A stretch of 64,000 nt of DNA, from positions 1,614,001-1,678,000 of the forward strand of contig JBBDHG010000153.1 in assembly GCA_037951165.1 (NCBI GenBank), written 5' to 3'. Made by a program: the position numbers and the translations under genes. The notes below the pieces were generated by a model. The model ran no database searches. It had not been told where the DNA came from and saw nothing but the letters and a program-made list of their open reading frames with translations. Below, piece after piece: positions 1 to 13,600 of the stretch. Source of the DNA: Lophius americanus (lineage: Eukaryota; Chordata; Actinopteri; Lophiiformes; Lophiidae). How positions within the stretch are numbered: position 1 is the first letter of the stretch; every line of letters begins with the position of its first letter.

Positions 1-2288
1 GTGCATCCAGGTAGAGTAGAAAGCTGACGTATGCAGTTTGAGATCTCTGGAGTTCTGAAGACTGTGTTCAGTACGAACAGTATTTAGCCATTTTTCTGCC
101 AATCCTGGTTGTGTTTGGAAGAACGCTGCACCGCTCAACAAATGTTGTATGAACTAAGAATACCCACCTGGAACCAGCAGAATTTTTATTTCTGGGTTAA
201 ATGATCCTTTAAGTGGGTCAGTTCTCGTTAACACTGCAAGGAATAAAGAACAACACCATTTCTGTATGGCCGATTTGTGTAACAGGCGATTAGCTCCCGT
301 ATCAGTAAGTCCAACTGTGTGAAGTCTTAGTTTCCTCCACCTCCATTTGAAAGCTGCTCTCTGAGCCAGGCAGGCCAGTTGGCAGCTGAGTGAAACCCAA
401 CCACTCTTAAATCTCAGCGGCTAATTTGATGGCTCCAACTTGCCCATTCTTGCTCAATGTAACCTCCTCCACTTCATCTGCCTGCCAGGCAGCAGAGGAA
501 GAATGTCTGCTCAGAAACATGGAAGCTATTCTACACCTCCCTTTCTCCTCCTGTGGAAACAGGGCAGAGCAAAGTACAGAGGGTTGAACAGCTGCCAAAA
601 CAGACATCCTCCTTTAGATGAAGAAATTGAACCTCCTTGTACAGGTGGTATCGGATTTGCCAGTCTTCCCTCTTCACTGGTCCATGATGGACGCTACCAA
701 GATACCCCATTTTCCGAGGAGAGATATTCATAGAAAGCTTTCGCACCTAAAAGTCCAAATCAAGATCAAAGTTTTTAGACGCTGTAGATGTTTCAGCCAT
801 TTAGTTTGGTTTCAAAAAAGAATCTTTCACCACATACCTTATTAATCGTATACTTGATGATTGTTTGGCCTAGTAGATTGGCCTCGGGTCTGACATCCTC
901 TCCTGTCCTCTCTCATCCTCACAGAAGATAAAATATACCTCAGCTTCTTTGTGTTATTCCACTCGGTCTATTTCTTTATCTAGCCTCATCTCTATTGAAT
1001 ACCTCGTCTCTTCCTCTCCCTTTGTGCGTCCGCGTACTCATTGTTAACTTCTTCCTTCTTCCGTTTGTTTATGTTCTTTTGTTTATTGGTGACAGAAGCC
1101 TATTGTAACTTCCTGTAATTCTGCCCTGATGTCATAGTCACTCAAAAACGAGCTTTTGCACTGTAAACAAACTGAGCCTTGGTTGAGTTTGACTCAGAAT
1201 GAGACCAACTCCTTTCAGACCACAGGCATTTGAACTGAACCTTTTGAACCTGAAATTTTAGTCTTGATTAAATTAAAAAAGTCCAGACCAAATATAGTCC
1301 TTCAGAAGAGTGTTATATTGGTTAGTTTTGGGTTTGGTTGGTCTGCTTTCCTCAGATATATATCTCTACGTTATCCTAGAGATAAAATATCTCACCTTAC
1401 CCGACCTGTGCCTTTCAGTACCAATAAAAAGTTGGGACTCACCTTATTTTTCCAATGTTTACTTTATATTTTCATTTTTTTTCCACATTGAGGAAGAATG
1501 TTGATGGAATCAAAACTATGGAATAAAACATATGGAACTATTCAGTCAGAAAAGGACAATGTAAACATTGAGAAATGTTTTATATTTTACATTATTCAGA
1601 GCAGCCACCTTTTTGCTTTGATGACAGCTTTGCATTCTTGGCGTTCTCTCGACCGGCTTCATGAGGTCGTCACCTGGAATGGTTTTCAAACAGTCTTGAA
1701 TGAGTTCCGTATGTATTAAGTTGTTTTCAGGTGCTTTTATTTCACTCTATGGTAAAACTCATCCCAAACCATCTCAGTTAGGGTTTAGGAGGGTTATTGA
1801 GGAGACCCGGTAAGCCCGGCTGTGGGTTTCAGAAACAAAGGACTTTCCCACCATGCAAAAACCAGATGGAATGGCATCTCATGCTTATTTTGTTTATTAA
1901 ACAATTCCATACATGTTACTTCATAGTTTGGATGTCTATTTTGATGAAGTTGTCAAAATATAGAAAAAAACAACCTATGAATGAGTCAGTGTGGACAAAC
2001 TTCTAGTCAAACAAGGTATCGTCCAAGAAAAGAAAATGTGAGACGGCCACCTACTGTACTATATCATCGGATTATGAATAAGAGAGCTTCCCAGCTCAGA
2101 CTATTTAACCGACATCTTAAGATATGGTGGTTTAGGATCTATAACCAGAGTGGTTAGTTTACAATTTAGCTCTGCGCCGAGGTAGCACCTTTAGAAGGAC
2201 ATGGCAAATCCGCGAGAGGCTTGGAAGAAAAGGCAGATTGATTGACAAGTGTATTGAATTGCCTAATTCTCTTCTCCCTCTCTCCCAG
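1..2288 (+). other. pxdn intron before the first visible exon
   Basis: Intronic by inference: the exon at 2289 needs an upstream coding exon and I see no leucine-rich-repeat coding sequence here. It holds the deleted Tc1-like element (1422-2009). The short ORFs at 407-845 have no recognisable product. Confidence 0.7.
1422..2009 (-). mobile_element. internally deleted Tc1/mariner-like element
   Basis: Both ends of a common fish Tc1-like transposon are recognisable. The left end has AGTTGGGACTCACCTTATTT and then GATGGAATCAAAACTATGGA. The right end has TTCATAGTTTGGATGTCT and GAATGAGTCAGTGTGGACAA, roughly the reverse complement of the left. Between them, 1600-1700 reads on the - strand like the C-terminal end of the transposase gene (CATTCCAGGTGACGACCTCA, GGTGGCTGCTCTG). 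Most of the gene is gone; only about 590 bp remain of a ~1.5-kb element. It sits in the intron upstream of the first visible pxdn exon. Confidence 0.75.
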
Positions 2289-2406
2289 AGGTTCCCAGGA
2301 TCACCTCGGAGCCCCAGGATGTGGATGTTACATCAGGAAACACCGTCTATTTCACCTGTCGGGCTGAAGGCAACCCTAAACCACAGATCATCTGGCTTAG
2401 AAACAA
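2289..2406 (+). CDS. pxdn: pxdn exon: first half of Ig domain 1
   Basis: This encodes residues 1-40 of the visible protein. It starts in the short link after the LRR C-terminal cap (VPRITSEPQD) and contains the first Ig cysteine (YFTCRAEG) and the core Trp (IIWLRN). The acceptor is a pyrimidine run ending in CAG at 2288. The donor is GTAAGG at 2407. The exon begins in phase 2 of a codon, so an upstream coding exon must exist outside the window. The domain is finished by the next exon. Confidence 0.95.
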
Positions 2407-5400
2407 GTAAGGCCTCCAGTCAGGGGTAGAGGAAGGGCTCAGGTCCTCCACATTGTAACAATACCAAACAGTAAAATTACTCCATTACAAGTTAATGTCC
2501 AGATTTGAAAATTTTATTTTATAAATAAGATATATTTGGAATGTGAAAATGTGAAAGGTATCAATGCAGAAAAATGTTACATTCCTCGCTTGCTGTTGTT
2601 ATCTTATGCTAAAACCTGTGTTTATGGCAAATAAAATGCTCATATTTTAAACCTCCTGTACCGACTGGGGCCATAGGGGACAGTTTGGATATAATTCAAG
2701 CAGGATGACAAATATCTAAAGACACAACAAAGAAGAAAAACTGCTGCACATTGTATTTATAAGGCACATCATCGCTACCTCCTCCATCGTTGGCACTTTT
2801 GTTGTTGCTGAAACGACTTTTCTCCGTCATATATCGATATCGGCCGTTTGTATATCGATAACAACATGAAGGACGCTTTGAAGTATAGCGACACTGACAA
2901 GTATGCCCCTTTAGGAACTTAGATGGAGCATAAATAAGCAGTGAAATAGATTTACGGTCTGATACTGTGCCCACATTTGAACAATGTTGGGATAAACATT
3001 ATTTCTAAAGATGGGAGAACATCTGTTTTGCATGAGTACGGGATTGGACTGCATAAGATGCACGTTTTGGCAGCTATGAAACAAAATTAGGCTGTACTGA
3101 CTAAATTTGTGCAGCATGTGAAGTTCCGCTGAAGAAGAAGTCTACTTACTTCAGAGAGTAGCGAGGACGTTCCAGCTCACTGCTGTACTCGCCACCACTT
3201 CCCACTATCACACCAACTGTCTCACCCAGCAGAGAAAATTCTGGCTTCCATCAGCTACGAAGGAATCAGCCAGATCGATTCCTGCAATCTTGCTGGGCCA
3301 GCATCCGACATGCAGAGCTCTGTTTGACTCCACTCTAGATCTTTAACATGTCTGTAGTTTTGTGGTGTCGAGGTTCTGAAGAAGCAGACTTTTCAGCGCT
3401 GGTTTTCAAATAAACACATTAACAGTGGACCACCATGTAACTATTTAAAGTCACGTCAATGCAATATATAGATTTAGGTCGTTGTAGCTAAAGCTGCGTG
3501 TTTCCCTCCAGATGAACCCTTTTAGTCATCAGACATCTGGATCTGATGGTATCAGAGAAACAAGCTTAGCTAAGGTTAATGTTAGCTTAAGGTCATGTTT
3601 TGTTGCTTATTCAGGGCTTTCACAGGTTTTAATAATCAGTTTATTTTATTTTGAGAGAAGGAGACTCAATATTGTTGTTCTTAGGCATCCTCGGTCAATC
3701 CCATGATGCTTTGTAGGCGGGACAAATGAGATGCTATCTGAAAGTCACAGTGCTGTGACAAACCAGGAAGCAGTTGAGCGTGGATGATAGAACTTCGATC
3801 AGCTCTACTTTGATGTGCTATCTCTGCCCTCCTGACAGCAACGCACTAAACATGCGTGACGACAGTCGCCTGAATCTGCTGGAAGACGGGACGCTGATGA
3901 TACAGGACACCAGGGAGACGGACCAGGGAGTGTACCAGTGCATGGCCAAAAACGTGGCTGGGGAGGTCAAGACTTCCGAGGTCACGCTGCGATACTTTGG
4001 AGCCCCCTGTAAGTGGCTGCTTTCAACTCAATTTCAAATTTGAGATACTAATAGTTGTAAATCTCAGCTTAGTTTGATATTTTTATTTGATTTGGCTTTT
4101 CTGCACACACTCCTTAATGGCTTGCAGACGTAATTATGAGACAACCACAGAAAAAACATTTACAAAGTACAAACAGCTTGCCTGTAAATTGTTTGCAATA
4201 TAAAATCTGGCCCAGAAGCTGGAGCCAAGAGCTCTGCTTTCTTTACCGTTTCACTGCCGTACTATTCATGAATGTTGGACCCCACAGTTCCCCTTGAGGA
4301 TGTCTGGTATGACGGGTATGAGGAGATCTGGATAATGCCTTGAAGCATCTGGTCCTTAACAATGATATTGTGCCTGCAGTCTATGGCGATTCATTTGGCG
4401 GTTGCATTGGTCATCAGCCTCACAGTCTCACCCTGGTTGTTCTCCAAAGGTTCAGCTCGAAGAAGGTACTTGAGATGAGACTTGTGCTCTGGTGGAAAAA
4501 TAAGTCACCACTGCAATATATGAAAACAATCCAATTTGCAAACTGTGGTTCTGCTGTTGCAGCAGCTCCTTCAGTGGGGTTGAGAGTTAGATTCCAACAT
4601 CTGGGTAAGTTCTGGACTCACTGAGCATGAGAAGATTAGTGAACCCAAAGCTCTGCAGAACTGTGTTTGAAATGTCTGAACAGCAATCGCTGAGGTTACC
4701 CTCTGAAGGATCTATGCTACGCAAGGCATCTGCTCCTTGATGCTGTGGTCATATACTGAGCAGTGATACTTCAGTGTAATTGTACTTTGGCGGAAAGAGA
4801 GCTCATCACTGCATCAATGTCTGCAGTGCAGCGTGGAGCACAATTTGCCACACACGTCAGATGTTGGTCCCTGTGAGAATCCACACTTGTATTATGGGTG
4901 GAAATAGGGGTTAAACGTTTTCTTTTTTAATTTGATTAATTTGTGTTCCACAAAATTGAACATCCTCCAGATTAATCACGAGTGTTAATGTTGACAGCTC
5001 AACATGAAACATGTCATCAGAGCAGAAAAAGACAGGTTGGCTGTGAGTGGCACAGAGGTTAGCCTCAGAGTTCAACAGGTCAAATAACTGGGATGTCCCA
5101 CTGATCTGTGAGCAAAGCCTGCTGGCTTTCATGTGAGATTTACCCTTCACATACTTTGAGTTAAAGCTAAAACACACGCAGACACAAATGCAGACACACA
5201 CACACAAGTACTCACGTCCTCCGTCTCTTTATCTCTATCCTCTGTCTGAGAGCAGAAACAGTTCTCGCTGTGGGAGGTTAACATTGCTTTCTCCAGATGA
5301 CCCCTGGGTCATCGGCAGGCGATCGATGGCTTAGCGACAAACTCTTGTTAAGGAATAGTTTCTGAGAGCAGATGTTGTGCATTTCCTGTCTGTGTGATTG

Positions 5401-8400
5401 TAAACGCGAGGCCCCTCACTGTGTACATATTTCCTCCGACTGCACTGTAATCACTGGCCAAATATGGACCGGACTACGGAAAGCCCGTAAGTTGTTTTGG
5501 CCGTTTTCAAAGAGTTGTTATTGACAGAAATACAAAAAGATAATGTTTGCGATGAACTGACCTCCCAAACTCTCGCAGCTTGCTTTTGATCATTTTGATG
5601 ACTTTTATTGAGATCGCCACTGCCTCCCTGTCACTCAGAAGTTACTCAAAGTGTCATCTTCTATCTCTTAACCCTATTTTTATGTCCCGGCTTCTCCAGC
5701 ACGACCAAGTTTTGTGATCCAGCCTCAGAACACTGAGGTGCTGGTGGGAGAGAGTGTGACCCTGGAGTGCAGCGCCACGGGCCAACCACAGCCCAGGGTC
5801 TCCTGGACAAAGGGCGATCGCACTCCACTGCCCAACGACTCCCGCATCAACACCACCCCCTCCGGAGGGCTTTACATCCAGAACGTGGTCCAGGCCGATG
5901 GAGGACAGTACACCTGCTTCGCCTCCAATAATGTTGATACCATACACGCTACGGCGCACATCATCGTTCAAGGTAGAAGTCACCATTTATTTTCGTCCCT
6001 CTAAATTATTGATAAAAAAAAACCGTGAATACATTTAAAAGGATTTTATCAAAGAATCCTTAAATTTGAGCTGCCAATCAAAATTTTTGATGTTTGCATC
6101 TTTTGTTTTCAAAGCAACGCCTGCTTACTGAAATTGCAGTATTTTTGTGATCCTCTGATAGGGAAACGTCCCTTTACCAAACAAACTTCACATAAAAAAT
6201 ACTTTTGCTGCAGTTTGTCGGTTTCTCAGCGTGTGTACATGCCTCTTCTTCTGTTGCAGATTGGTTGGGCGTTAATAAGGTTTGTTAGAAAATATAAGGA
6301 GTAACCAAACAATGCAATCATATTTTGTTGAAACACCGAACTGGTGGTGGTGGCTTATGACTCTGCTGAGAATGATGAACGTGGAGGCTGATGGAGCTGA
6401 ACAAACAGCGTTAAAAACTAGATAAAGGGAGAGAATCATATTCTAAAAGACAGAAGCTGAATGATTAAAGTTTTGACACAGTGATCGGACAAATATGATA
6501 TATGATATAGGTGATACACCAGACTGTGAAGCAGAAACTGATCATGTGTAAAAGGTGAGGAAAATAGATTGGAATGAGCAGAAACTGTGGCCCGATTGTG
6601 TTCCAAACTGAACTTTTGCAAGATCTCCATTAGTGAGTCCCCCCATGAATCATTTTGACAGGGAATATGTAGAATCTCAGCTAGCTTTTCTGTAACTGAA
6701 TTATTCCCCTCAGCTGTAACTGTTGGGAATCAAGAGAATAATAGCTTCATAATACGATCTGCTGGTCTACAAGATTAAATCTAAAAAAATATATAATTTC
6801 TTTTCCACTTCTCCTTCCAGCGATCCCCCAGTTTACAGTCACACCACATGACCAGTCCGTCCTGGAGGGTCACACAGTGGACTTCGTCTGCGAGGCGAGT
6901 GGCTACCCCCAGCCGGTAATTGCTTGGACTCGTGGGGGGAGTCCATTACCCCTCGACCGCCGTCACCTGGTCCTGTCTTCCGGAACTCTTCGCATCACTC
7001 GTGTGGCAGCCCACGACGAGGGCCAGTATGAGTGCCAGGCGGTCAGCGCCGTAGGGACCGTGCACATCGCCGTGCAGCTCACCATCCAGCAGAGAGGTGA
7101 GGGTACAGGGTAGCGTTTCACAATAAGACCACCGGACAGCACATGATGGCGTCTTGGGTCCCAGACACATTATGTTGGCGAGGAGTACAAGTAGAATGGA
7201 GGAACGGAAAATAGCCACTAGTGGCAGCGGTTAACATAAGAGTGAGTCCATTCTAGAAAACATCAAATGTGGCTATCGTGTGTGTGTCTACTGAAGGGCC
7301 CTCCCTAAACACTCTGTGATTTCCTAGGGAGGGGAGGAGGAGGCGAGGTGCTAGACGGTAAAATGTTGGGCGGGTGGGAGTGGTGAAGCTAATTTGTGTG
7401 TGTGTGTGTGGGTGTGTGTGTGTGTGTGTCAATGTAAATATACAACCCTGATTACAGGTTCTGGGAAAAATTTATTAAACAGTATGTGATAATTTCCTAG
7501 GCCATCCGTTCAATAGAAAACAGAATAAAGACAAAGTATCTTGTGCTCTTCCTCATCAACTTTTTTAATTTTTGTAAATATATGCTCATTCTGAATTTCA
7601 CACCAGCACTACTTTTGAAAACCGTTGTTGTTTAAAACATACAAGTTCAGACTTTACCATGAGAAGTGTAAGAAGTCTATCAACAGCTACCATTGAGCAG
7701 CACAAAGTTCAAAACCAGCATCTGTGACGGAATGGCCGTGTGTTCGTGCCAAAGGCTCGGGGTAACTTGCACCTCTGTGAAGGCCCCATTAATCCACATA
7801 ATCAACAAATGCTGCCATGCAGGCAACATTTGTTTCTGGGATGTCCTTGCTTATTCCAGCAGCGAGAAAATGAAGCCATACTCTGCCTCTGCATGGCAAA
7901 CAACAGTGGAGTTAAAGAGTCTGGGCACCAGACCGACCTGCCTGCAGTCTAGACCTGTATCTGTGGCACATTATGAAGCACCAAACACCACAATTGAGAA
8001 ACAGGACTGTTGAGCAACTAAAGTCATATATCAAGCAAAGAACTGGACCCAAATTTCCACTGTGACACTGTAAACATTTAGTATCTCCTCTCAAACCCTC
8101 ACTGAGTGTTGTTAAAAGAAAAAGTGGTGTAACACAATGAACTCAAAGTTTTTAGGAACATGTTAGAGGCATCAAATTCAGAATGAGTATGCATCCACAA
8201 AAACCTAAAAAACTTTAAATATTTAATATCTGCTCTTTGTACTCTTTGTACTTTGTACTTTGAGTTCAATCACATTTAGGTTAAAACGGATTTGTAAATC
8301 ATTGCATTATTTTTTTTTTGACATTTTACAATATGTCCCGACTGTTTTGGAGTCCCGTCTGCTCTGCTCCAAATGATCCTGGACTGCATTGTAGTTCCTT

Positions 8401-10593
8401 CTACATGTGCATGTGTTTGCATGTTCTTTTAAATCAAAAGAAGGCATATACAAGCTGCTCTGACTCACTGCTTCTCTCTTTTTACAGATGGTTGTATGTT
8501 TGGGTGTGTGTGTGTTTATGTATGTGTGTGAGCCTGAAATTACAGGTTTGGTGTAGCACAGGAAAGCATGGCAGTCTGTAATCCTGTGATGACACCATGT
8601 TTTTCCATGTAGTAATGGCTGTTAACATGGCTCAAAGTACACGTTGTATAACGGTCCGACGATGTTAAAGACGTCGCACACAACCGCGCCGGCAGTCTAT
8701 GACGGCTGCCTTATGCTAAGAGAGTCATGCAGAGGAATAGATTAAGGGATTACCATTCTGAGTTCCTGACTTGATGCTGTCTGGTGCACACCGCAGAGAA
8801 GCCTTTGTTTTAGAAAGTTCATCTTTCATACTGAGGCGGGTAATTAGCGTGCAACGACTATGAAATTACCACCCCCTCCACCACCCTGCTACAACTTGAG
8901 GGATTTTCCCATGGCCAGGTGGCTCACTACTGGCTGCTGCATGGGAACCGTGAAGGAATTTCTATATGGTGTGCGGGAGGCACCACCGCTCACCACATTT
9001 GGTCACATAGATAGTATAACACAGCGTGGGTGGTAGGGGTTAATTTTTTTGGATCACAAAAAGGATCAATGGCTACAGCTGCATTACATCTTAAGTTTTC
9101 TTTTGCTCTGCTGTAGTCACCCCTCTCTGCATAATCATTACCAATCAATAATCACCACATTAGGTCCATTATTGCTCTTTTATTAAATTATACTGTATCA
9201 TATATCAATGGTCGTCTCAACGCTCCGCCCACCTGCCTTCTGACCGGTAAAGACTTCTTGATGGCATAGGCAGACTAGACTGGCTCTGGTGAGAGTGGAT
9301 CTGCGTTGAAGGAAAAATGACAAATTAGTGCTTCCATGATTCCCGGCATGTCCAGTTTTTCAGTTTGACCACTGGGAAAATGGATTTCCATGGAGGTTTC
9401 TTTTGAATAGGTCGCTCATTGTGCTCCGAAGTCAAACGCAGCACGTCTTTTCACCGCAGCCCTGCATATGCAGTAACCAGAGCCAGAGTATTTTAGACTA
9501 TGATGAGAGGAGTAGTTGTAGTTAGGGTTGTTTTTTTTTCGTTTCACAATGTTTGGTTTTCTTGCATTATAATTGACTGCATTTCATTTAGAGTTAATGT
9601 TTCTCGTTATGCACCAACAAAGGCTTCTCTTGTCAAAAGCGGACAAGACATTTACTTCATGTAACAGAGACCTGACAGTCACTCAAGAAAAAAAAGCTCG
9701 GTGGCCATGGATCAAAAACTTTGAGACAGTAGTAGCGCGCCCTGCTTGACCATTTGGTCTGATAGAGAGAGAGAGAGAGAGATGGGCGAGGGAGGAAGAG
9801 AGAGACACAGAGATGTAAAGCAACACCAATAATGACGGCTGTAATAAAACAATTTGTTTATTAATAATATCATTCTTTAATATCAATATTGATAATATCT
9901 GTAATGACTATGACAGGAACTATAGATAAAAGTATCTGTGGGCGTCGGCCACAATAGTAGCGAGAACCTCTGAGGTGAGATAGCGCAAAGACTGGGCTAG
10001 AATTTAGCAACGTGCATTCATACTACAACGTGAAGCTGTTGAGTGGAGAGGGGAGAAGAGATCAGCCCCCCCCGCTGTCTACACCTATACTAGTTAAAGG
10101 GGGAGCAGCGTTAAACTGCCAAAACTGTAAGCCTGATTATAAAAGAGAGTTTTAGGACATGTTGGTTTGCAACCACAAAGTACTTTCATCATGAGGAGAG
10201 GGATTTCAAGCATCCCTTAAAGATAGAAACCCACACTGTAAAAAGTAAGGTCTCTTCTCTTATACTACTTCTTTTCAATTAGCAGCATGGATCCATCAGA
10301 CGTAGAGTCTTTGGTACAAAACCGATATTTGAGAATTGCAATTATCTAGCTTCTAATCTTTTTCTGACAGAATGTGTCTGATTTTATTTAGCAGCGTAAC
10401 ACAGGCAGAATGAGAAAGTCCCTGAAATTTGTTTTGTATGGGATCAAATCTATGTTGGACAATAGTTGCACTGATGAACACGGATATTTCAAAGACAGCT
10501 TATCTAGTATCTGCCGAACGATATCAGTGAAATACTGTGAAAAGCCCCTCCCCCAAAAGTGATTAAAAGTTTTTTTGAAAAGAAAATATAATG

Positions 10594-10641
<48 letters not shown>

Positions 10642-13600
10642 GACAGAAATATGGTTTAACCCAAAGACTGGTGAGTGTGTGTCTGCTCTGTGAGCATTTG
10701 CAGGACTGTAAAGATCATTCTCAGCTGAGGATTGATTGTGAAATGCACTTTTCATGTACAGAACTGTGGGCACTGGTGTATAATCATTAACACATGCGCA
10801 TGTGTGTGTATGTTTTAACTCATTTAGTAACGCCTGTTTTCACAAATGCTCCAAGGGACCTGACGGTGGAGTCTGGCCAGGACATCCAGATTCCCTGCAG
10901 CGCTCAGGGCCAGCCACAACCCGTCCTCACCTGGAACAAGGTAGGATGACAAAGCTCCAGGTGGCTGAGTGAGGGACCCTCATAATCACAGAGGTCATGG
11001 GGTCAAACAAGTGGTTGAAAATACATTGAATAAGAGTTTTTAACATGTACCTCATGACACATCCTTACTACTGTCATCAGCTCCGAGGACATCTCTCTTA
11101 TTTTATTTTTTTTACATGCCTTTTTTCATAAGGCAACAAGTAAACACAATATCAGACTAAAGTTGGAAGGCCGTGTTAATTTTTTGATTGGTTCTGTATG
11201 TTGTTACATATAGAACTTAAATGTATGTGACAGAATTACCATTAGAAATCTTCATTTTATACAGGTTTCCGCCTTCCTTTTCCAAATTATTACTTAACCG
11301 TCTGTGTACAGACACGTTGCAGTGAGAAGAGTTTGTAGAAGAGCATTTGACTGCAAACTGGACACATAGAACACATGATGCCTCGCCTCACCGCTGATGA
11401 ACGGGGGGGGGACGTGCTTGAGTGACCTCGCATAATGCTGCGTTGTGGGGTTGTATCAGTGGCAGTTTCAGTCTTTGTTCCTGTACTTTCTCTTCGTGCT
11501 GGCGAGAACACAGAACCCAGTCTGACGTAGGTGAGGTGTTGGCAAAGGGCATCAACATCTTAATTGTTCGGTTTGGCAATTCATGATACCCTGCATGCAA
11601 AATGATCCAGAATTGCCTTTTGGATGTGTTCATTCACCCAATGTGGGTCTCACAAAGAGGCTCGCTCAGACCTCAGACTTGATGGGACAGAAAGAGATAA
11701 CAAACCCAGTTATCTCTGTCGTATGTTTCTGGGAAGTATCTGTGTAATTAATGTCCCAAAGTCTTTTTGAAGTGAGTATTATCACTGTTGACACAGTTAG
11801 ACCTGAGCGCTTTGAAATAATGACCTCCGCTTTGTTCGCTATCATCTCTGAGAGGCCCAGCAGGTGAGTTAAAATAAACTCAGAAAAAGGCCAACCTTTT
11901 GAGCGTCTCTTATCATCATGCAACATGTCAGACAAGTCAAACAAATGTCATTTTATATTTGTGTCTGAACTCAAAACACTTTTGTATTGTAATGGCATTA
12001 CATCATCGCTACCCTAATTGTTGGTGTACAGTTCTCATGGGGACTTGAGACAGATGGTCAGGCGGTACCTTTGCAGCCAGGGCTACAAGCAGTGTGTGTG
12101 TTTGTGTGCGTGACGACGGATGTCAGGGTTACACAGCTGGACACCGACCCCCACATGATGCCAGCTCCTAGGATAATAATCTTTTCTCCTTGTCTCCCCT
12201 TCTGTGTCAGGATGGTGTACAGGTGACAGAAAGTGGCAAGTTCCACATCAGTCCTGATGGTTATCTAGAGGTGAAGGACGCGGGCACTGCTGATGGCGGG
12301 CGCTACGAGTGCATCGCCCGCAACCCCATCGGCTACCAGGTTGCTAGCATGGTGCTTACAGTCATAGGTGAGGCAGGAAGCGCGTAACCCATAATACTTT
12401 CTCCCTCACTGGTTGATTCCCATTAACTGCCCCATTTTAATGAGAAAAGGGTCATTTACAAACCTGCCACGGACAAAAAAATGGCAGATATGTTGCTTTG
12501 AACATTGGTTGATCTACAAGATGGCGGTGACATCCCGTGTCTTTAAAACAACACCAAGTGGTAAAAGAAAAGGCCCTTTCGTTAATGTACCTATAGGAAA
12601 TAAAAAGCAAAGTTGACAGAGAGTTTTGTCAATTTTCACTTCTTCTTCATCGAATTTGTCATATGCTTATATTCATATGCATTGAATTGCATTGAATTAT
12701 GGCTACAACAAGTTCTGGTGGTACTGATCCATGTCGTTTCATCTGTGAACTCTCTGAAAACTTGCAAGTACGGACGAAAGGCTTCACCCATATTCTTACC
12801 TTCTTAAATGGCGAGGATAACTGAGCCTTTCAAATATACACATATTGATGATACCCCAGAGCAGCCATGTTGCTTTTCCTCTCCTACATCTACTCTTACG
12901 TGGAAAGAAAACAAAACATTTTGTGGCAGAACTTTGTGACAATACAACTTTGCAGCGTTCTAGTAAGAAAGTGCAGCAGACGAGGACTTGTTTTAAATCT
13001 TAAAAAAAACAGCATTCAAAATTATAATTTTTTTATTATTATTTATTATTATTATTATTATTTATTAAACATGTAGATGAGTTCTGCAGGATAAAAAGAG
13101 TAAATCGTGTCTATTCAAATAAATTTGGGATCCAAGGATTCCAGAGAATTAGATAGTAAATAGCCTATGACCTATGACCTATGACCTGAATGGAGTAATT
13201 TTTTTTTTGGTTCCTTTTTTTATAAGAAAACAAAACAAGTTCCCATCTTCCTCAGATCTTTAAGAGAAGGCTGTAACACTGTTTCACTGAGAAGCCCCAG
13301 AAATGTTTTGTGGATTAAGAAACTTGACTTTCCATCAACCCGACGGTGACTAAGTCAGACTAAATGTTTCTTCTTTTGCGTAAACGGTTTCTTTCCTGTC
13401 CTCCTGCAGACTGTGAAGCATAATAATTATTAATAATTTCCACTTGCTGTCGCTCACACAGCCTTCCCATAACTGTTCCTTCAGCAGGCAACTTTTTTCT
13501 GCTGCAGCATGAGAACAGAGTACTGGACTGAATCAGTGCAGAACTCTGGCTGTGATGAATCCACATCACAGCCGCTTCCTCCGTTTGTCTGAATAAATAC

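Larger units (their letters stand above)
7097..10827 (+). other. pxdn intron
   Basis: Holds the (TG)n at 7.4 kb, the degraded DNA transposon at 7.44-8.35 kb and the microsatellites at 9.76 and 10.6 kb. Otherwise nothing recognised. Confidence 0.8.

Noticed and set aside
1..2288. Search for the LRR C-terminal-cap exon of pxdn upstream of 2289
   Set aside because: No frame shows the expected cysteine-rich LRRCT sequence with a matching phase-1 donor; the exon must be outside the window.
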